Shown piece after piece: positions 1-7,512 of a stretch of DNA of 64,000 nt. The DNA is taken from assembly GCA_016712525.1 (NCBI GenBank), contig JADJQX010000008.1:1302001-1366000 (forward strand), in the 5' to 3' direction. Position 1 is the first letter of the stretch. Each line of letters begins with the position of its first letter. Both the position numbers and the translations under genes were made by a program. The notes beneath the pieces are model-generated. The model searched no databases, was not told the DNA's origin, and saw only the letters and a program-made list of their open reading frames with translations. Source of the stretch: Myxococcales bacterium (GTDB taxonomy: Bacteria > Myxococcota_A > Polyangia > Polyangiales > Polyangiaceae).

Positions 1-646
1 TCGCCGTGGGCGACGCCTCGTCCGTGAGCAGGAACGACGCCCCGCTCGACTCGGCGGGGCGCGGCCTGCTCAGCACGCCGCGGACGCGGACCGCCTGATC
101 GCTCGGCTTGCTCGCGACGAGCTCGGCCACGGTCATGGTCTTGCCGGTGTACTCACGACGCTTCGGCGAGACCCCGGCTTCGAGGAGGCAGATCTTCCCC
201 CACTGCTCCCCGAAGGCGGCGGCCTTGACCTCCGGCGCGCTCGACGCGCTCGTCACCGACGCCCCCGAGAGACGGATCGAGAACGACCGGCACGTCGTGT
301 CGTCCGCGGCGGCCCACGCGACCTTCCCCTCGTCCTGGGCCGTCGGCTTGCCGAGCTTCGCCGAGACGGCCGCGATGGCGGCGTCGGCGGTCATCCCGAA
401 GAGCCCGGGCGGGCTCGTGTACGCCCCGACCATCGCGGGGGTGAGCTTGCCCGCGAACACGGGCCCGGCCGCCGCGCCGGAAGCGGACGTGGCAGGGCTC
501 GCGGCCTTCGCCGAGGCCGACGCCGCCCCGGAGCCCGAAGTGGCCTGCGCGTCGGAGCCTTGGCCCGCGGGGGCGTTGTCGGAGCCTTTGCACGCGGGGA
601 CGGTGGAGAGCAGCAGCCCAAGCACGAGGAACGACGCGACCTTCAT
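1..646 (-). CDS. putative lipoprotein, C-terminus off the left edge
   Basis: The gene starts at ATG 646 and reads open to the window edge, so its C-terminus is missing. The N-terminus is a lipoprotein signal: MKVASFLVLGLLLSTVPAC, with the lipidated Cys at residue 19. An Ala/Ser/Gly-rich linker (about residues 20-60) follows, then a compact domain with two Cys. The last visible part (TVAELVAS...VRVRGVLSRPR...FLLTD) has the feel of an OB-fold strand pattern, but this is only an impression. Expected location is the outer or inner membrane, facing the periplasm. Function is not recognised. Confidence 0.75.
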   Translation of the reverse strand, partial: MKVASFLVLGLLLSTVPACKGSDNAPAGQGSDAQATSGSGAASASAKAASPATSASGAAAGPVFAGKLTPAMVGAYTSPPGLFGMTADAAIAAVSAKLGKPTAQDEGKVAWAAADDTTCRSFSIRLSGASVTSASSAPEVKAAAFGEQWGKICLLEAGVSPKRREYTGKTMTVAELVASKPSDQAVRVRGVLSRPRPAESSGASFLLTDEASPTA

Positions 647-716
647 GCCGACCGCCTACCAGGATCGGTGTTCACCGCAACCTCCATCGCCCCGAAGCGG
701 CAGGCAAAGCCGGCCG

Positions 717-1172
717 TCAGCGCGCGTCGCAGGCGAGGTTCACGTCGGCGAGGATGCGGGTGATCTCGGCCGACTGGTGGGCCTCCTCGCCCATGGCCGT
801 CGAGAGCTCCTGGCTCGTCCCCGCGGCGCAGGCCTTTTCCGCGGCGCGGGACGCCCTCGACCACGCCTCGACCGCGGCGCCATAGGCACGCACCCGCTTC
901 GCGACGCCCGGATCTTGGACGCGCGCGGCGAGCTCGTTCGCCTTCGGCGCGATGGCCTCGAGGCGCGCGGCGACGACCCCGAACTGCGCCGCGTCGTCGG
1001 GGCTCCTGAGGCGCGGGTTCTTCGGCTCGATCGCCACCACGGCGTCGACGTCCCTCGTGAGGGTCGCGAGCCCCTCGAGGGCCACCTCGCACGACCGCGC
1101 CTTCGTCCGGCAACCGAGCACCGAGACCCCGAGGGCGGCGAAGCAGGCGAGGGTGAGAGAGCGCGGCGGCAC
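717..1172 (-). CDS. small lipoprotein, helical, unknown function
   Basis: A 151-residue protein when started at GTG 1172. That start puts a clean signal peptide with lipobox VLGC (MPPRSLTLACFAALGVSVLGC) at the N-terminus. The frame is open further upstream to 1313, but that extension has no signal-like character. The mature part is Ala/Arg/Glu-rich and probably all-helical (VAARLEAIAPKANELAARV, RVRAYGAAVEAWSRASRAAE), resembling small periplasmic four-helix proteins. No family is recognised. It lies divergent from the MORN-type lipoprotein that begins at 1316. Confidence 0.7.
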   Translation of the reverse strand: MPPRSLTLACFAALGVSVLGCRTKARSCEVALEGLATLTRDVDAVVAIEPKNPRLRSPDDAAQFGVVAARLEAIAPKANELAARVQDPGVAKRVRAYGAAVEAWSRASRAAEKACAAGTSQELSTAMGEEAHQSAEITRILADVNLACDAR

Positions 1173-1315
1173 GGCCGAAGGGTGGCAGAAGACGAAACGA
1201 ACGAGAAGCCCCGCGTCGCTTGCGGGGAGCCGCACGCCTTGCGGCACGGCGAGGTGGCCTTCGGCGACGGCGAGGACGAATCCCACGCTGGCACACCCGA
1301 TGCTCTCCGGCACGC

Positions 1316-1873
1316 ATGACGCTCGTGCGCTCCACGCTCCCGCTCGCCCTCGTCGCCGTGGCCTCCGCCTGCGCGAGCGCGCCTCCCCCCGAGCCTCCGA
1401 AGGCCCCCGTCGCGAGCGCCGCGACCCTCCCGAAAGAGAGCTCGTGGGGCCCGCAGTCGCCCCAGCCCAAGTGGTGGGAAGAGAAGCCCCCCTGCCCCGA
1501 CGGCGCGACGGTGCGCGGCAAGCTCCCGCCCGAGGGCAACGTGCTCGAGTGCGTGAACGACAAGGGCACCCCTCACGGGCCGTCGAGCGTGTGGTTCCCC
1601 AACGGGCACGAGGGCACCCTCACCGAGTACAAAAACGGCGTGCGGCACGGTCGCTTCATGCACTGGCTCCACAACCACCCGCTCGTCGAGGGCACCTACT
1701 TCGAGGGCCGCAAAGACGGCGACCTCACCTACTGGTTCGACGAGGGCTCGGGGTTCGACGCCGAGTCGCGCGGCGACCGCGAGTACAACCAGAAGAACTA
1801 CGTCGTCGAGAAGTACGTACGCGGCCTCCTCGTGAAGACGACGCACTACAAAGACGGCAAGCCCATCGACTGA
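1316..1873 (+). CDS. lipoprotein with MORN-like repeats
   Basis: A 185-residue lipoprotein. ATG 1316 gives MTLVRSTLPLALVAVASAC with Cys19 in the lipobox, so earlier in-frame starts were rejected. After a Pro-rich linker come Gly/Tyr/Trp repeats typical of MORN_2 / YwqK-type proteins: PHGPSSVWFPNGHEGTL, YKNGVRHGRFMHWLHN, YFEGRKDGDLTYWFDEG and a final YKDGKPID (about residues 85-185). In this family the repeats form a beta-hairpin array. The molecular role is generally unknown; some act as antitoxin-like or surface proteins. Probably envelope-anchored. Confidence 0.8.
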   Translation: MTLVRSTLPLALVAVASACASAPPPEPPKAPVASAATLPKESSWGPQSPQPKWWEEKPPCPDGATVRGKLPPEGNVLECVNDKGTPHGPSSVWFPNGHEGTLTEYKNGVRHGRFMHWLHNHPLVEGTYFEGRKDGDLTYWFDEGSGFDAESRGDREYNQKNYVVEKYVRGLLVKTTHYKDGKPID

Positions 1874-2032
1874 CACGCGCGGCCCTGGTCAGCGCGTGTT
1901 CCACGGGCTCGTGCGCCATCCGAACACCTGGAGCGGCTCTCCGAGGCGCACCGTCTGCGGCGAGACGCACGGCCCTCGCCCACGACGCGCGCGCCAGCTC
2001 CGCACGGCACGCCGGTTGCGTCAGGGGAGCGC

Positions 2033-2887
2033 ATGAAGCTCCGCTCTGCCGCCCTCGTCCTCGCTCTCCTCGCCGTCCCTGCCGCGGCGACCGCGGCCCT
2101 CGTCGGGATGCCTACGGCGCGCCTCACGCTCACGCGCAGCGGTGCGACCCCCGAGGTCTCCGAGCCGAAGGGCTTCTCGGGCGGCGGGGTGAAGATCCTG
2201 TCGACCACCAGCGCGACGGTCGGGCCCAACCAATTCAAGACCTCGGGACCCCCGGCATTCGAGATCCAGCCCGTCGCGTGGAAGAACACCTTCACCACGA
2301 AGTCCTTCACGACCGATCTCTCTCCCGCCGTCGAGAAGGTCGGCCCCATCGAGGTGCGTGTCACGAAGATCCCGACCTCCACGCCGACGGAGCAGTCGTT
2401 CCGACCGGGCCAGGTCACCTTCGCGCCCGTGCGCTTCACGCTCGTGCACCGTAAGGCCGACACGTCGATGGCCGAGTGGATGCGCGCGACCCTCGCGGGG
2501 AAGGGCCCGCGGCGCACCGTGACGCTCACGATCGGGGCCCCGGCGCAGCGAAGGATCGTGCTCCGGGAAGCGCTCCCGGTCGCCTACACCGCCATCGACT
2601 TCGATCTCGGGGCCTTCCGCGAGATCATCGAGGTTGCCCCCGCGCGCGTCGAGGTGCTCGGGCCCGGCGAGACGTTCGGCCTGTCTCTCCTCGACGCGAC
2701 GTTCCGCGGCCAAGCGCCGACGGCCCAGCTCTCTGCGTCGGTGCTCGAGGGAGGCGCCGTGGTACGCACCGTGACGTTCACGAACAGCTTCGTCACGGCC
2801 TACCGCGGCGAAGGTTTCGACGTCACCGCCGGGACCTACGTGGAGACGGTCGAGCTCCAGCCGGGCCCGGGCAGCACCGCGCTCTGA
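2033..2887 (+). CDS. Sec-exported gp19-like (phage tail-tube-like) protein, paralogue 1
   Basis: A 284-residue protein with a Sec signal peptide (MKLRSAALVLALLAVPAAATA) and no lipobox. The central region (about residues 110-210) follows the layout of gp19/T4 tail-tube-like proteins: a VxFTLVHRK strand, an AEWMRATLAGKGPRRTVTLTI segment (compare the family's W...G...R+xhxI), then LREALPVAYTAIDF and a REIIEVAPARVEV strand. A further domain of about 70 residues ends in VELQPGPG. The gene at 3775 is a clear paralogue with the same landmarks (GGGVK, SPIEI/GPIEV, RGQ, QPGPG). Tail-tube proteins are normally cytoplasmic, so the signal peptide is odd. The family call is by eye. A strong terminator overlaps the stop codon. 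Confidence 0.65.
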   Translation: MKLRSAALVLALLAVPAAATAALVGMPTARLTLTRSGATPEVSEPKGFSGGGVKILSTTSATVGPNQFKTSGPPAFEIQPVAWKNTFTTKSFTTDLSPAVEKVGPIEVRVTKIPTSTPTEQSFRPGQVTFAPVRFTLVHRKADTSMAEWMRATLAGKGPRRTVTLTIGAPAQRRIVLREALPVAYTAIDFDLGAFREIIEVAPARVEVLGPGETFGLSLLDATFRGQAPTAQLSASVLEGGAVVRTVTFTNSFVTAYRGEGFDVTAGTYVETVELQPGPGSTAL

Positions 2888-2914
2888 GTCCGACGACGAG
2901 TCGTCGGACTCTTT
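2886..2914 (+). terminator. rho-independent terminator
   Basis: A perfect inverted repeat, arms GAGTCCGACGAC (2886-2897) and GTCGTCGGACTC (2900-2911), is followed by TTT. It begins inside the stop codon of the upstream gene, so it should end that transcript. It lies between genes that converge here. Confidence 0.8.
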
Positions 2915-2995
2915 CCTACCCAAGGCGCTCGCGGCAGCCGCTCGCGCTCTGAGCGCAAGGCGGCGAGGCTGCGAGGGGCGCGCGATCGCCGCGCC

Positions 2996-3631
2996 TCACT
3001 TCACCTGCGTGAAGACGCCGTCGTGACCGGTCTGGCCGTTCTTGCCAGCGCCGTCGTGGCAGCCCGTGCACACCGATTTGGCGCTGCCCGAGTCGCCTTG
3101 GCCGTTCGCGATGACGCTCGCGCCGATGTTCTCGTACCAGTAGAACGACTCCACCCCGCCGGGCTTCGTCTTGAGGAGCATCGCGTAGCCCGTGAGGGTG
3201 CCGTTCGCGTCGAAGAGCTCCTTCACCGAAGCAGCGCCCACCGGGTACTCGCCCGCGCCGTGGCGGGACAAGAGCCCGTTCGAACAGATGCGGTTCGCCG
3301 AGTGGCCCGTCCCCGCGCGCCCCGGGTGCGGCGCGGGCTCGCACGCCCACTTGGTGTAGGCCTTGCTCTCGAGCCATGCTTTCACGGTTGCGGCGTCTCC
3401 CGTGGGAGGGGTCTCCGCGTCTCCGCCCGTGGCGGGAGGGGGAGCGGACGCGTCGCCAGCGGGTGAGGTGGTGGGCGTCGCCGTGGCCGTGGGGCTCGTG
3501 GGGCTCGTGCCCGACGGTGTGGGGTTCGTGCCCGGAGCGGGAGATTCGGCGTCGCTCGAGCACCCCGAGACGAGGCTGACGATGGCCGAGAGCGCGACGA
3601 GGGAGCCGAGGGCGACGAGGCGATAGGTCAT
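2996..3631 (-). CDS. cytochrome P460-like c-type haem lipoprotein
   Basis: A 211-residue lipoprotein: signal MTYRLVALGSLVALSAIVSLVSGC (Cys24), then a long Thr/Ser/Pro linker (residues 25-80). The C-terminal domain resembles cytochrome P460: ICSNGLLSRHGAGEYPVGAASVKELF, then MLLKTKPGG, SFYWYENIG, and the haem-binding CTGCHDGAG near the end. Family members are periplasmic and bind one covalently attached haem. Only one CxxCH is visible. Function here (detoxification or electron transfer) is not decidable. It is convergent with, and flanked by, the two gp19-like genes. Confidence 0.72.
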   Translation of the reverse strand: MTYRLVALGSLVALSAIVSLVSGCSSDAESPAPGTNPTPSGTSPTSPTATATPTTSPAGDASAPPPATGGDAETPPTGDAATVKAWLESKAYTKWACEPAPHPGRAGTGHSANRICSNGLLSRHGAGEYPVGAASVKELFDANGTLTGYAMLLKTKPGGVESFYWYENIGASVIANGQGDSGSAKSVCTGCHDGAGKNGQTGHDGVFTQVK

Positions 3632-3774
3632 GTCCCCGCTACGCGCGGCGAGAGGCGTGGTTTCGCACGATCACGAAAGCCGTGCGCGAGAGCGCAAGAT
3701 CGGCGACCGAACACGGACGAGCTCGGGGAAAGGTCGGCGCAGGCCGCGGCACGGGGCTTGCGACCGCAGCGGGC

Positions 3775-4656
3775 ATGCTCACCGCCCGTCGTCTCGTCGC
3801 GGCCTGCCTCGTCGTCAGTGTGCCCTGGATCGCCCACGCGGCCGCCACCCGCTCCGACAGCGTCTCGGTCCAAGTCGCACGCGGCACCACCACGCAGACG
3901 ACATCGGCGACCGTCTCGGGCGGTGGCGTCAAATTCCTCTACGCGAGCCAGGCCGTGGGAACCGATCGTTTCCGTACGACCGTGGTCTCGGCCCGCGAAG
4001 CCGCACCTCTCGTGGCCGAGATCTCGCAGACCGGCATGAACACGACCGTCACCTGCGATCTCCCGGGCGTCACCAAGGTGAGCCCGATCGAGATCCGCAT
4101 CGCCCCCCGCGTGACGAGCTCGGGAGGCGCCGTCGAGACGACCTTCGCACCCGGCGCACCGACGTACGCCAACGTGACCTTCTCGGCCCCGCGCGCGAAG
4201 GGCGAGAGCGCCCTCGGCACATGGGCCCGCACCGCAGCGACGAGCCCGGGCACCGCGCGGCGAGACGTCACCGTGGCGCTCAAGGGCACGGCGGGAGACG
4301 TTCGCACGATCGTCCTGCGCGGCGCCATGCCCGTCCTCTACTCCCCCCTCGAGACGAGCTGGCAAGGGGCGACGGTGCTCACCGCGCTCGAGACCTTGGA
4401 GGTCAAGGTCGAGCGCGTCGACGTGGGCGGGGCGGCCTCCACGTTCGGCGGCGAGTGGCTCGGAGCGACGCTGCGTGGGCAGGACGCTCGCGCCGACGTC
4501 ACGGTCACCTACTTCGTCGCCGAGAGCGCGGCGCGCACGACGAGGTACACCGGGAGCTTCCTCGCGGGCTACAAGACGACCGAGATCACCGTGGGCGCGC
4601 GGGGCTTCACGGAGCGCTGGGAGATCCAGCCCGGGCCGGGCGCGCAGCCGTACTGA
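3775..4656 (+). CDS. Sec-exported gp19-like (phage tail-tube-like) protein, paralogue 2
   Basis: A 293-residue protein. ATG 3775 gives signal peptide MLTARRLVAACLVVSVPWIAHA; earlier in-frame starts only add Arg-rich sequence. The central part fits gp19-like tail-tube proteins better than its neighbour: YANVTFSAPRAKG, LGTWARTAAT, ARRDVTVALKG, RTIVLRGAMPVLYSPLETSW, ALETLEVKVERVDV, matching the family order (strand, W-helix, Rrdv strand, AwPvky, IEtlEl). The shared C-terminal domain ends EIQPGPG. A duplication of the gene at 2033 is likely. No sheath, baseplate, spike or AAA gene is nearby, so this is not an obvious contractile injection locus. Confidence 0.68.
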   Translation: MLTARRLVAACLVVSVPWIAHAAATRSDSVSVQVARGTTTQTTSATVSGGGVKFLYASQAVGTDRFRTTVVSAREAAPLVAEISQTGMNTTVTCDLPGVTKVSPIEIRIAPRVTSSGGAVETTFAPGAPTYANVTFSAPRAKGESALGTWARTAATSPGTARRDVTVALKGTAGDVRTIVLRGAMPVLYSPLETSWQGATVLTALETLEVKVERVDVGGAASTFGGEWLGATLRGQDARADVTVTYFVAESAARTTRYTGSFLAGYKTTEITVGARGFTERWEIQPGPGAQPY

Positions 4657-4681
4657 CACGCCCGATCGCCGTCGCCGGAGC

Positions 4682-6160
4682 TCACTTCGGCGCGCGAACG
4701 CGAACCGGAGCCGCGCGCACACGGAGGAGCTCCGGGGGCGCACCAGGATAGCCCGCGTCGACGTCGAGGCCGTCGCCGAGCTGCCCGCTCTGGTTCTGTC
4801 CCCAGCACGCCACTTGGCCCTTCTGGCCCGCGGCCGTGCCGAGCACCGCGCACACGTGCTCGCGCCCCACGGCGAGCGCGCTGGCCGAGGGCGGCAGAGA
4901 GACCACGTTCGCGAACGCGCCGTTCGTCTTCGTGTCGAGCGCGCCGCGCCCGAGCTGACCGACGTCGTTGGCGCCCACGCACTGCACTTGGCCCTGGGTG
5001 ACGACACACGTCGTCTGACCGCCCGCCGAGAGGGCCGTCACGTTCGTGGCGTCGAAGCCCGCGACCCCTTCTGCGGGGCGGTATCCCGTGGTAGCCGAGC
5101 CCGTCTGCCCGCGCGTGTTGTTGCCCCAGCAGCGAAGGCCCGTCGGCGTGACGCCGGCCTGTTCGAGCCGGATGCACGCGTGCCCGGCCCCCGCGGCGAC
5201 GAGTCCATCCTTGAAGAGCCCGAAGACGGGCGCCTGACCGCCGTCGCTCGCCGTGCTCGGGAAGCGCATGGAGATGTCGAACCCACCGGGCTGCGGAGGC
5301 GCGCCGATCTGCCCGTTCACGCGGCTGCCCCAGCACGCGATGGCGCTGAAGAAGGCCGCGCCCGCCGCCCCGTAGAACCCGGAGCAGGCGAAGTCGTCGC
5401 CGGCGGCCACCGTGAAGCCCTCCTGCGGGCTCCCGGCCTCGGTGCCGTTCTGGGTCACGAGGATGGGCGTGGTCGCGGGTTGACCGTTGGTCGACTCGGT
5501 GCCGACTTGCCGCGCGATGTTCTCGCCCCAGCAGAAGAAGCGACGCGCGGGGAGCCCACCGAGATCGCCACCCTTCATGCCCGCGCAGGTGAACGCCGCG
5601 CCAGCGGTGAGGGTCTCGGCGGTCGTCCAGAACGAGGCGTTCTTCGCCGGCGGCGACACGGGCCCCACGGTGCCCGTCGCGACGAGGCTGCCTCGACCGA
5701 GCTGCCCGCGCTCGTTGCTGCCCCAGCACCGGAGCTGGCCGTCGGTGAGGATGGCGCACGTGTGGTTCCCGCCCGCGGCGACCTGCACGGCCTTGCCACC
5801 GAGCTCGACCTTCACGGGGAACGAGCTCCGCGCCACCTGCGCCGTGGGCACGCCGAGCTGACCCGCGCCGTTCGCGCCCCAACAGAGCACGTCCTGCCCC
5901 GCCGTCACGACGCACGTGTGCGCGCGGCCCGCCGAGATCTGCACGGCGTCCTCGAGGAGGGGCCCGGTGCTCGCGTCGAGCCCCGCGTCGTTTCCGGGCT
6001 GCGCACCATCGGGAGCGACGGACGTGTCGGGGGCGGTGCCGTCACTACCTTGGCCTGCGTCGCTCGCACCCACGGGCTCGTCACCCACGCAGTGGATCGT
6101 CGTCGCCGCCGCCATGACCGCACCGAGGGCCACGCCCCACCCACGCCGAAAGCTCTTCAT
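4682..6160 (-). CDS. secreted RCC1-repeat (beta-propeller) protein
   Basis: A 492-residue protein started at ATG 6160, which has GGAGG six bases upstream; ATG 6166 would sit directly on that site. The N-terminal signal is followed by Cys (TTIHC, a poor lipobox because His precedes Cys) and an Asp/Gly/Pro-rich linker. Seven RCC1-type repeats follow, each with HTC...CWGxNxxGQLG (for example HTCVVTAGQDVLCWGANGAG, then HTCAILTDGQLRCWGSNERG). Seven blades are the usual RCC1 propeller number. Paired Cys in each blade suggest disulfides in an exported protein. Such myxobacterial proteins are surface or secreted; the ligand is unknown. Confidence 0.88.
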   Translation of the reverse strand: MKSFRRGWGVALGAVMAAATTIHCVGDEPVGASDAGQGSDGTAPDTSVAPDGAQPGNDAGLDASTGPLLEDAVQISAGRAHTCVVTAGQDVLCWGANGAGQLGVPTAQVARSSFPVKVELGGKAVQVAAGGNHTCAILTDGQLRCWGSNERGQLGRGSLVATGTVGPVSPPAKNASFWTTAETLTAGAAFTCAGMKGGDLGGLPARRFFCWGENIARQVGTESTNGQPATTPILVTQNGTEAGSPQEGFTVAAGDDFACSGFYGAAGAAFFSAIACWGSRVNGQIGAPPQPGGFDISMRFPSTASDGGQAPVFGLFKDGLVAAGAGHACIRLEQAGVTPTGLRCWGNNTRGQTGSATTGYRPAEGVAGFDATNVTALSAGGQTTCVVTQGQVQCVGANDVGQLGRGALDTKTNGAFANVVSLPPSASALAVGREHVCAVLGTAAGQKGQVACWGQNQSGQLGDGLDVDAGYPGAPPELLRVRAAPVRVRAPK

Positions 6161-6227
6161 GACCATCCTCCGTACCCAAGGGTAGTGAATGGTAGCCCGA
6201 ATATCGAGCGGCCGCAGCGAACGCGCC

Positions 6228-7043
6228 TCAGCGCCACTTCGCGACGTACGCGTCGACCATCTCGGCGACCCGGTCGATGCGCGTGTAGCCCTCACGGGTG
6301 CGCTCGACGCCCACGTTCGATGCGTCGGCGCTGCCGCGCACCGTGCCGATGATTTTCCCGTCGCAGAGGAGCGGCCCACCCGAGTCGCCGCTCGTGGCGA
6401 TACCGGTGACCCATTTCACGACGACCTCGTTCGTCGTCACGTCGGCGACTTGGCTCTTCGCCGAGCGGCGCGAGCCGGCGGTGTAGGCGTTCGGGTTCTG
6501 GGCCGTCGGCGTGAGGTGGGCGCCGAAGCCCACGGCCGTGCACACGTCCCCGACGAACGGGTTGTAGAGGCCCCAGAAGAGGCGGATGTCCCCCGTGTAG
6601 CGAGGGATCGGCGCGACGTCCGTGATGGGCGTCGCGAGGTGCACCACGGCGACGTCGAGCTTCCCGGTGCAGCCCGGACCATCGGGTTTCTCGTAACACG
6701 GGTGCACGACCCACTCTTTCACGCCGACCGAGCGGAGGTTCGCGGGGACGGGCTCCTTCCCCGCGGGCACCGTGCCGAAGAAGAACGCCGTGGGCTTGCC
6801 GAGGGCGACGTGCGCGGCGGTCAGCACGACGTCGGGGGCCACGAGCGCGCCGCTCCCGAAGCTGCCGGACGCGAAACGAAGCATGCCGACCGCGGGGTAC
6901 GATCGCTCGACCTTCCCCCCATTGATGGCCTCCTCCGAGCTCGCCCCACCCGTGTCCACGGGCGCATCGTCGGCCTGGGCAGAGCACGCGAAGAGCGACG
7001 CGAGCGCGAAGAGGAGGGCAGCGCGAGACGAGACGGAGGACAT
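6228..7043 (-). CDS. trypsin-like serine protease lipoprotein
   Basis: A 271-residue S1-family protease. ATG 7043 gives signal MSSVSSRAALLFALASLFAC, with Cys20 in lipobox LFAC. The catalytic triad is visible: His78 (TAAHV), Asp130 (KLDVAVVHL) and Ser221 (SGDSGGPL). The INGGKVERSYPAVGML segment (about 40-55) is the zymogen-activation-like N-terminus of the chymotrypsin fold. One Cys pair and the usual VGFG strand are present. Expected to act in the periplasm or at the cell surface. It is downstream of, but apparently separate from, the acyl carrier protein gene. Confidence 0.9.
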   Translation of the reverse strand: MSSVSSRAALLFALASLFACSAQADDAPVDTGGASSEEAINGGKVERSYPAVGMLRFASGSFGSGALVAPDVVLTAAHVALGKPTAFFFGTVPAGKEPVPANLRSVGVKEWVVHPCYEKPDGPGCTGKLDVAVVHLATPITDVAPIPRYTGDIRLFWGLYNPFVGDVCTAVGFGAHLTPTAQNPNAYTAGSRRSAKSQVADVTTNEVVVKWVTGIATSGDSGGPLLCDGKIIGTVRGSADASNVGVERTREGYTRIDRVAEMVDAYVAKWR

Positions 7044-7112
7044 CGTTTCTACCGTATCACGGCCTTTCGTGTGCTCGCCCGCGAGACCGGAACGAGACCT
7101 TCGAAAGGACGA

Positions 7113-7142
7113 ACGGCGCCTCGCACGGGTGCGGAGCGCCGT
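7113..7142 (-). terminator. hairpin downstream of the acyl carrier protein gene
   Basis: Near-perfect inverted repeat (arms ACGGCGCCTCGCA and TGCGGAGCGCCGT, two mismatches), 27 bases after the stop of the gene at 7169. There is only a short T-containing tail, so termination is possible but not certain. Confidence 0.4.
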
Positions 7143-7168
7143 CGTGGTCGGCCCGAAGGGACCGAGGC

Positions 7169-7414
7169 TCAGCCCTTCTTCTTCTTCTCGACGAACGCGG
7201 CGATGCGGGCGATCGAGTCGAGGTTCTCCGGGAGGAGCTCGGCGTCGTCCACCTTGATGCCGTAGGTCGACTCGAGGTGCGCGACGACCTCGAGCACGCC
7301 GGTCGAGTCGATGACGCCCTTGTCGAGGAGCGAGGCGTCGTCCGGGAGCCCGGCAGGATCCGCCACGTAGAAGTTTTTGACGATGAACTGACGGACGTCG
7401 GCCTGAATGCTCAT
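7169..7414 (-). CDS. acyl carrier protein
   Basis: An 81-residue acyl carrier protein. The phosphopantetheine attachment site is Ser37 in GVIDSTGVLEVV, and the acidic helix after it (LESTYGIKVDDAELLPENLDS) is typical. It differs from housekeeping AcpP (DSLD motif), so it is a stand-alone carrier for a specialised pathway. It is 98 bases downstream of an asparagine-synthase gene on the same strand. AsnB/ACP pairs occur in amide-forming or polysaccharide and lipid-modifying loci. A purine-rich site (GGGAAGAGA) precedes the ATG. Confidence 0.92.
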   Translation of the reverse strand: MSIQADVRQFIVKNFYVADPAGLPDDASLLDKGVIDSTGVLEVVAHLESTYGIKVDDAELLPENLDSIARIAAFVEKKKKG

Positions 7415-7512
7415 GAGTCTCTTCCCTCACCCCGTGATCGCCACGGCCTCCGGAGTCTCTCAGGTTCGGAGGGCCACGACAAGCGTATCCCGCCCTCGCG
7501 CCGCATCCGACC

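Noticed and set aside
2033..4656. A contractile injection or phage remnant
   Set aside because: Only the tube-like domain is present; both proteins carry signal peptides and no sheath, spike or baseplate gene is near.
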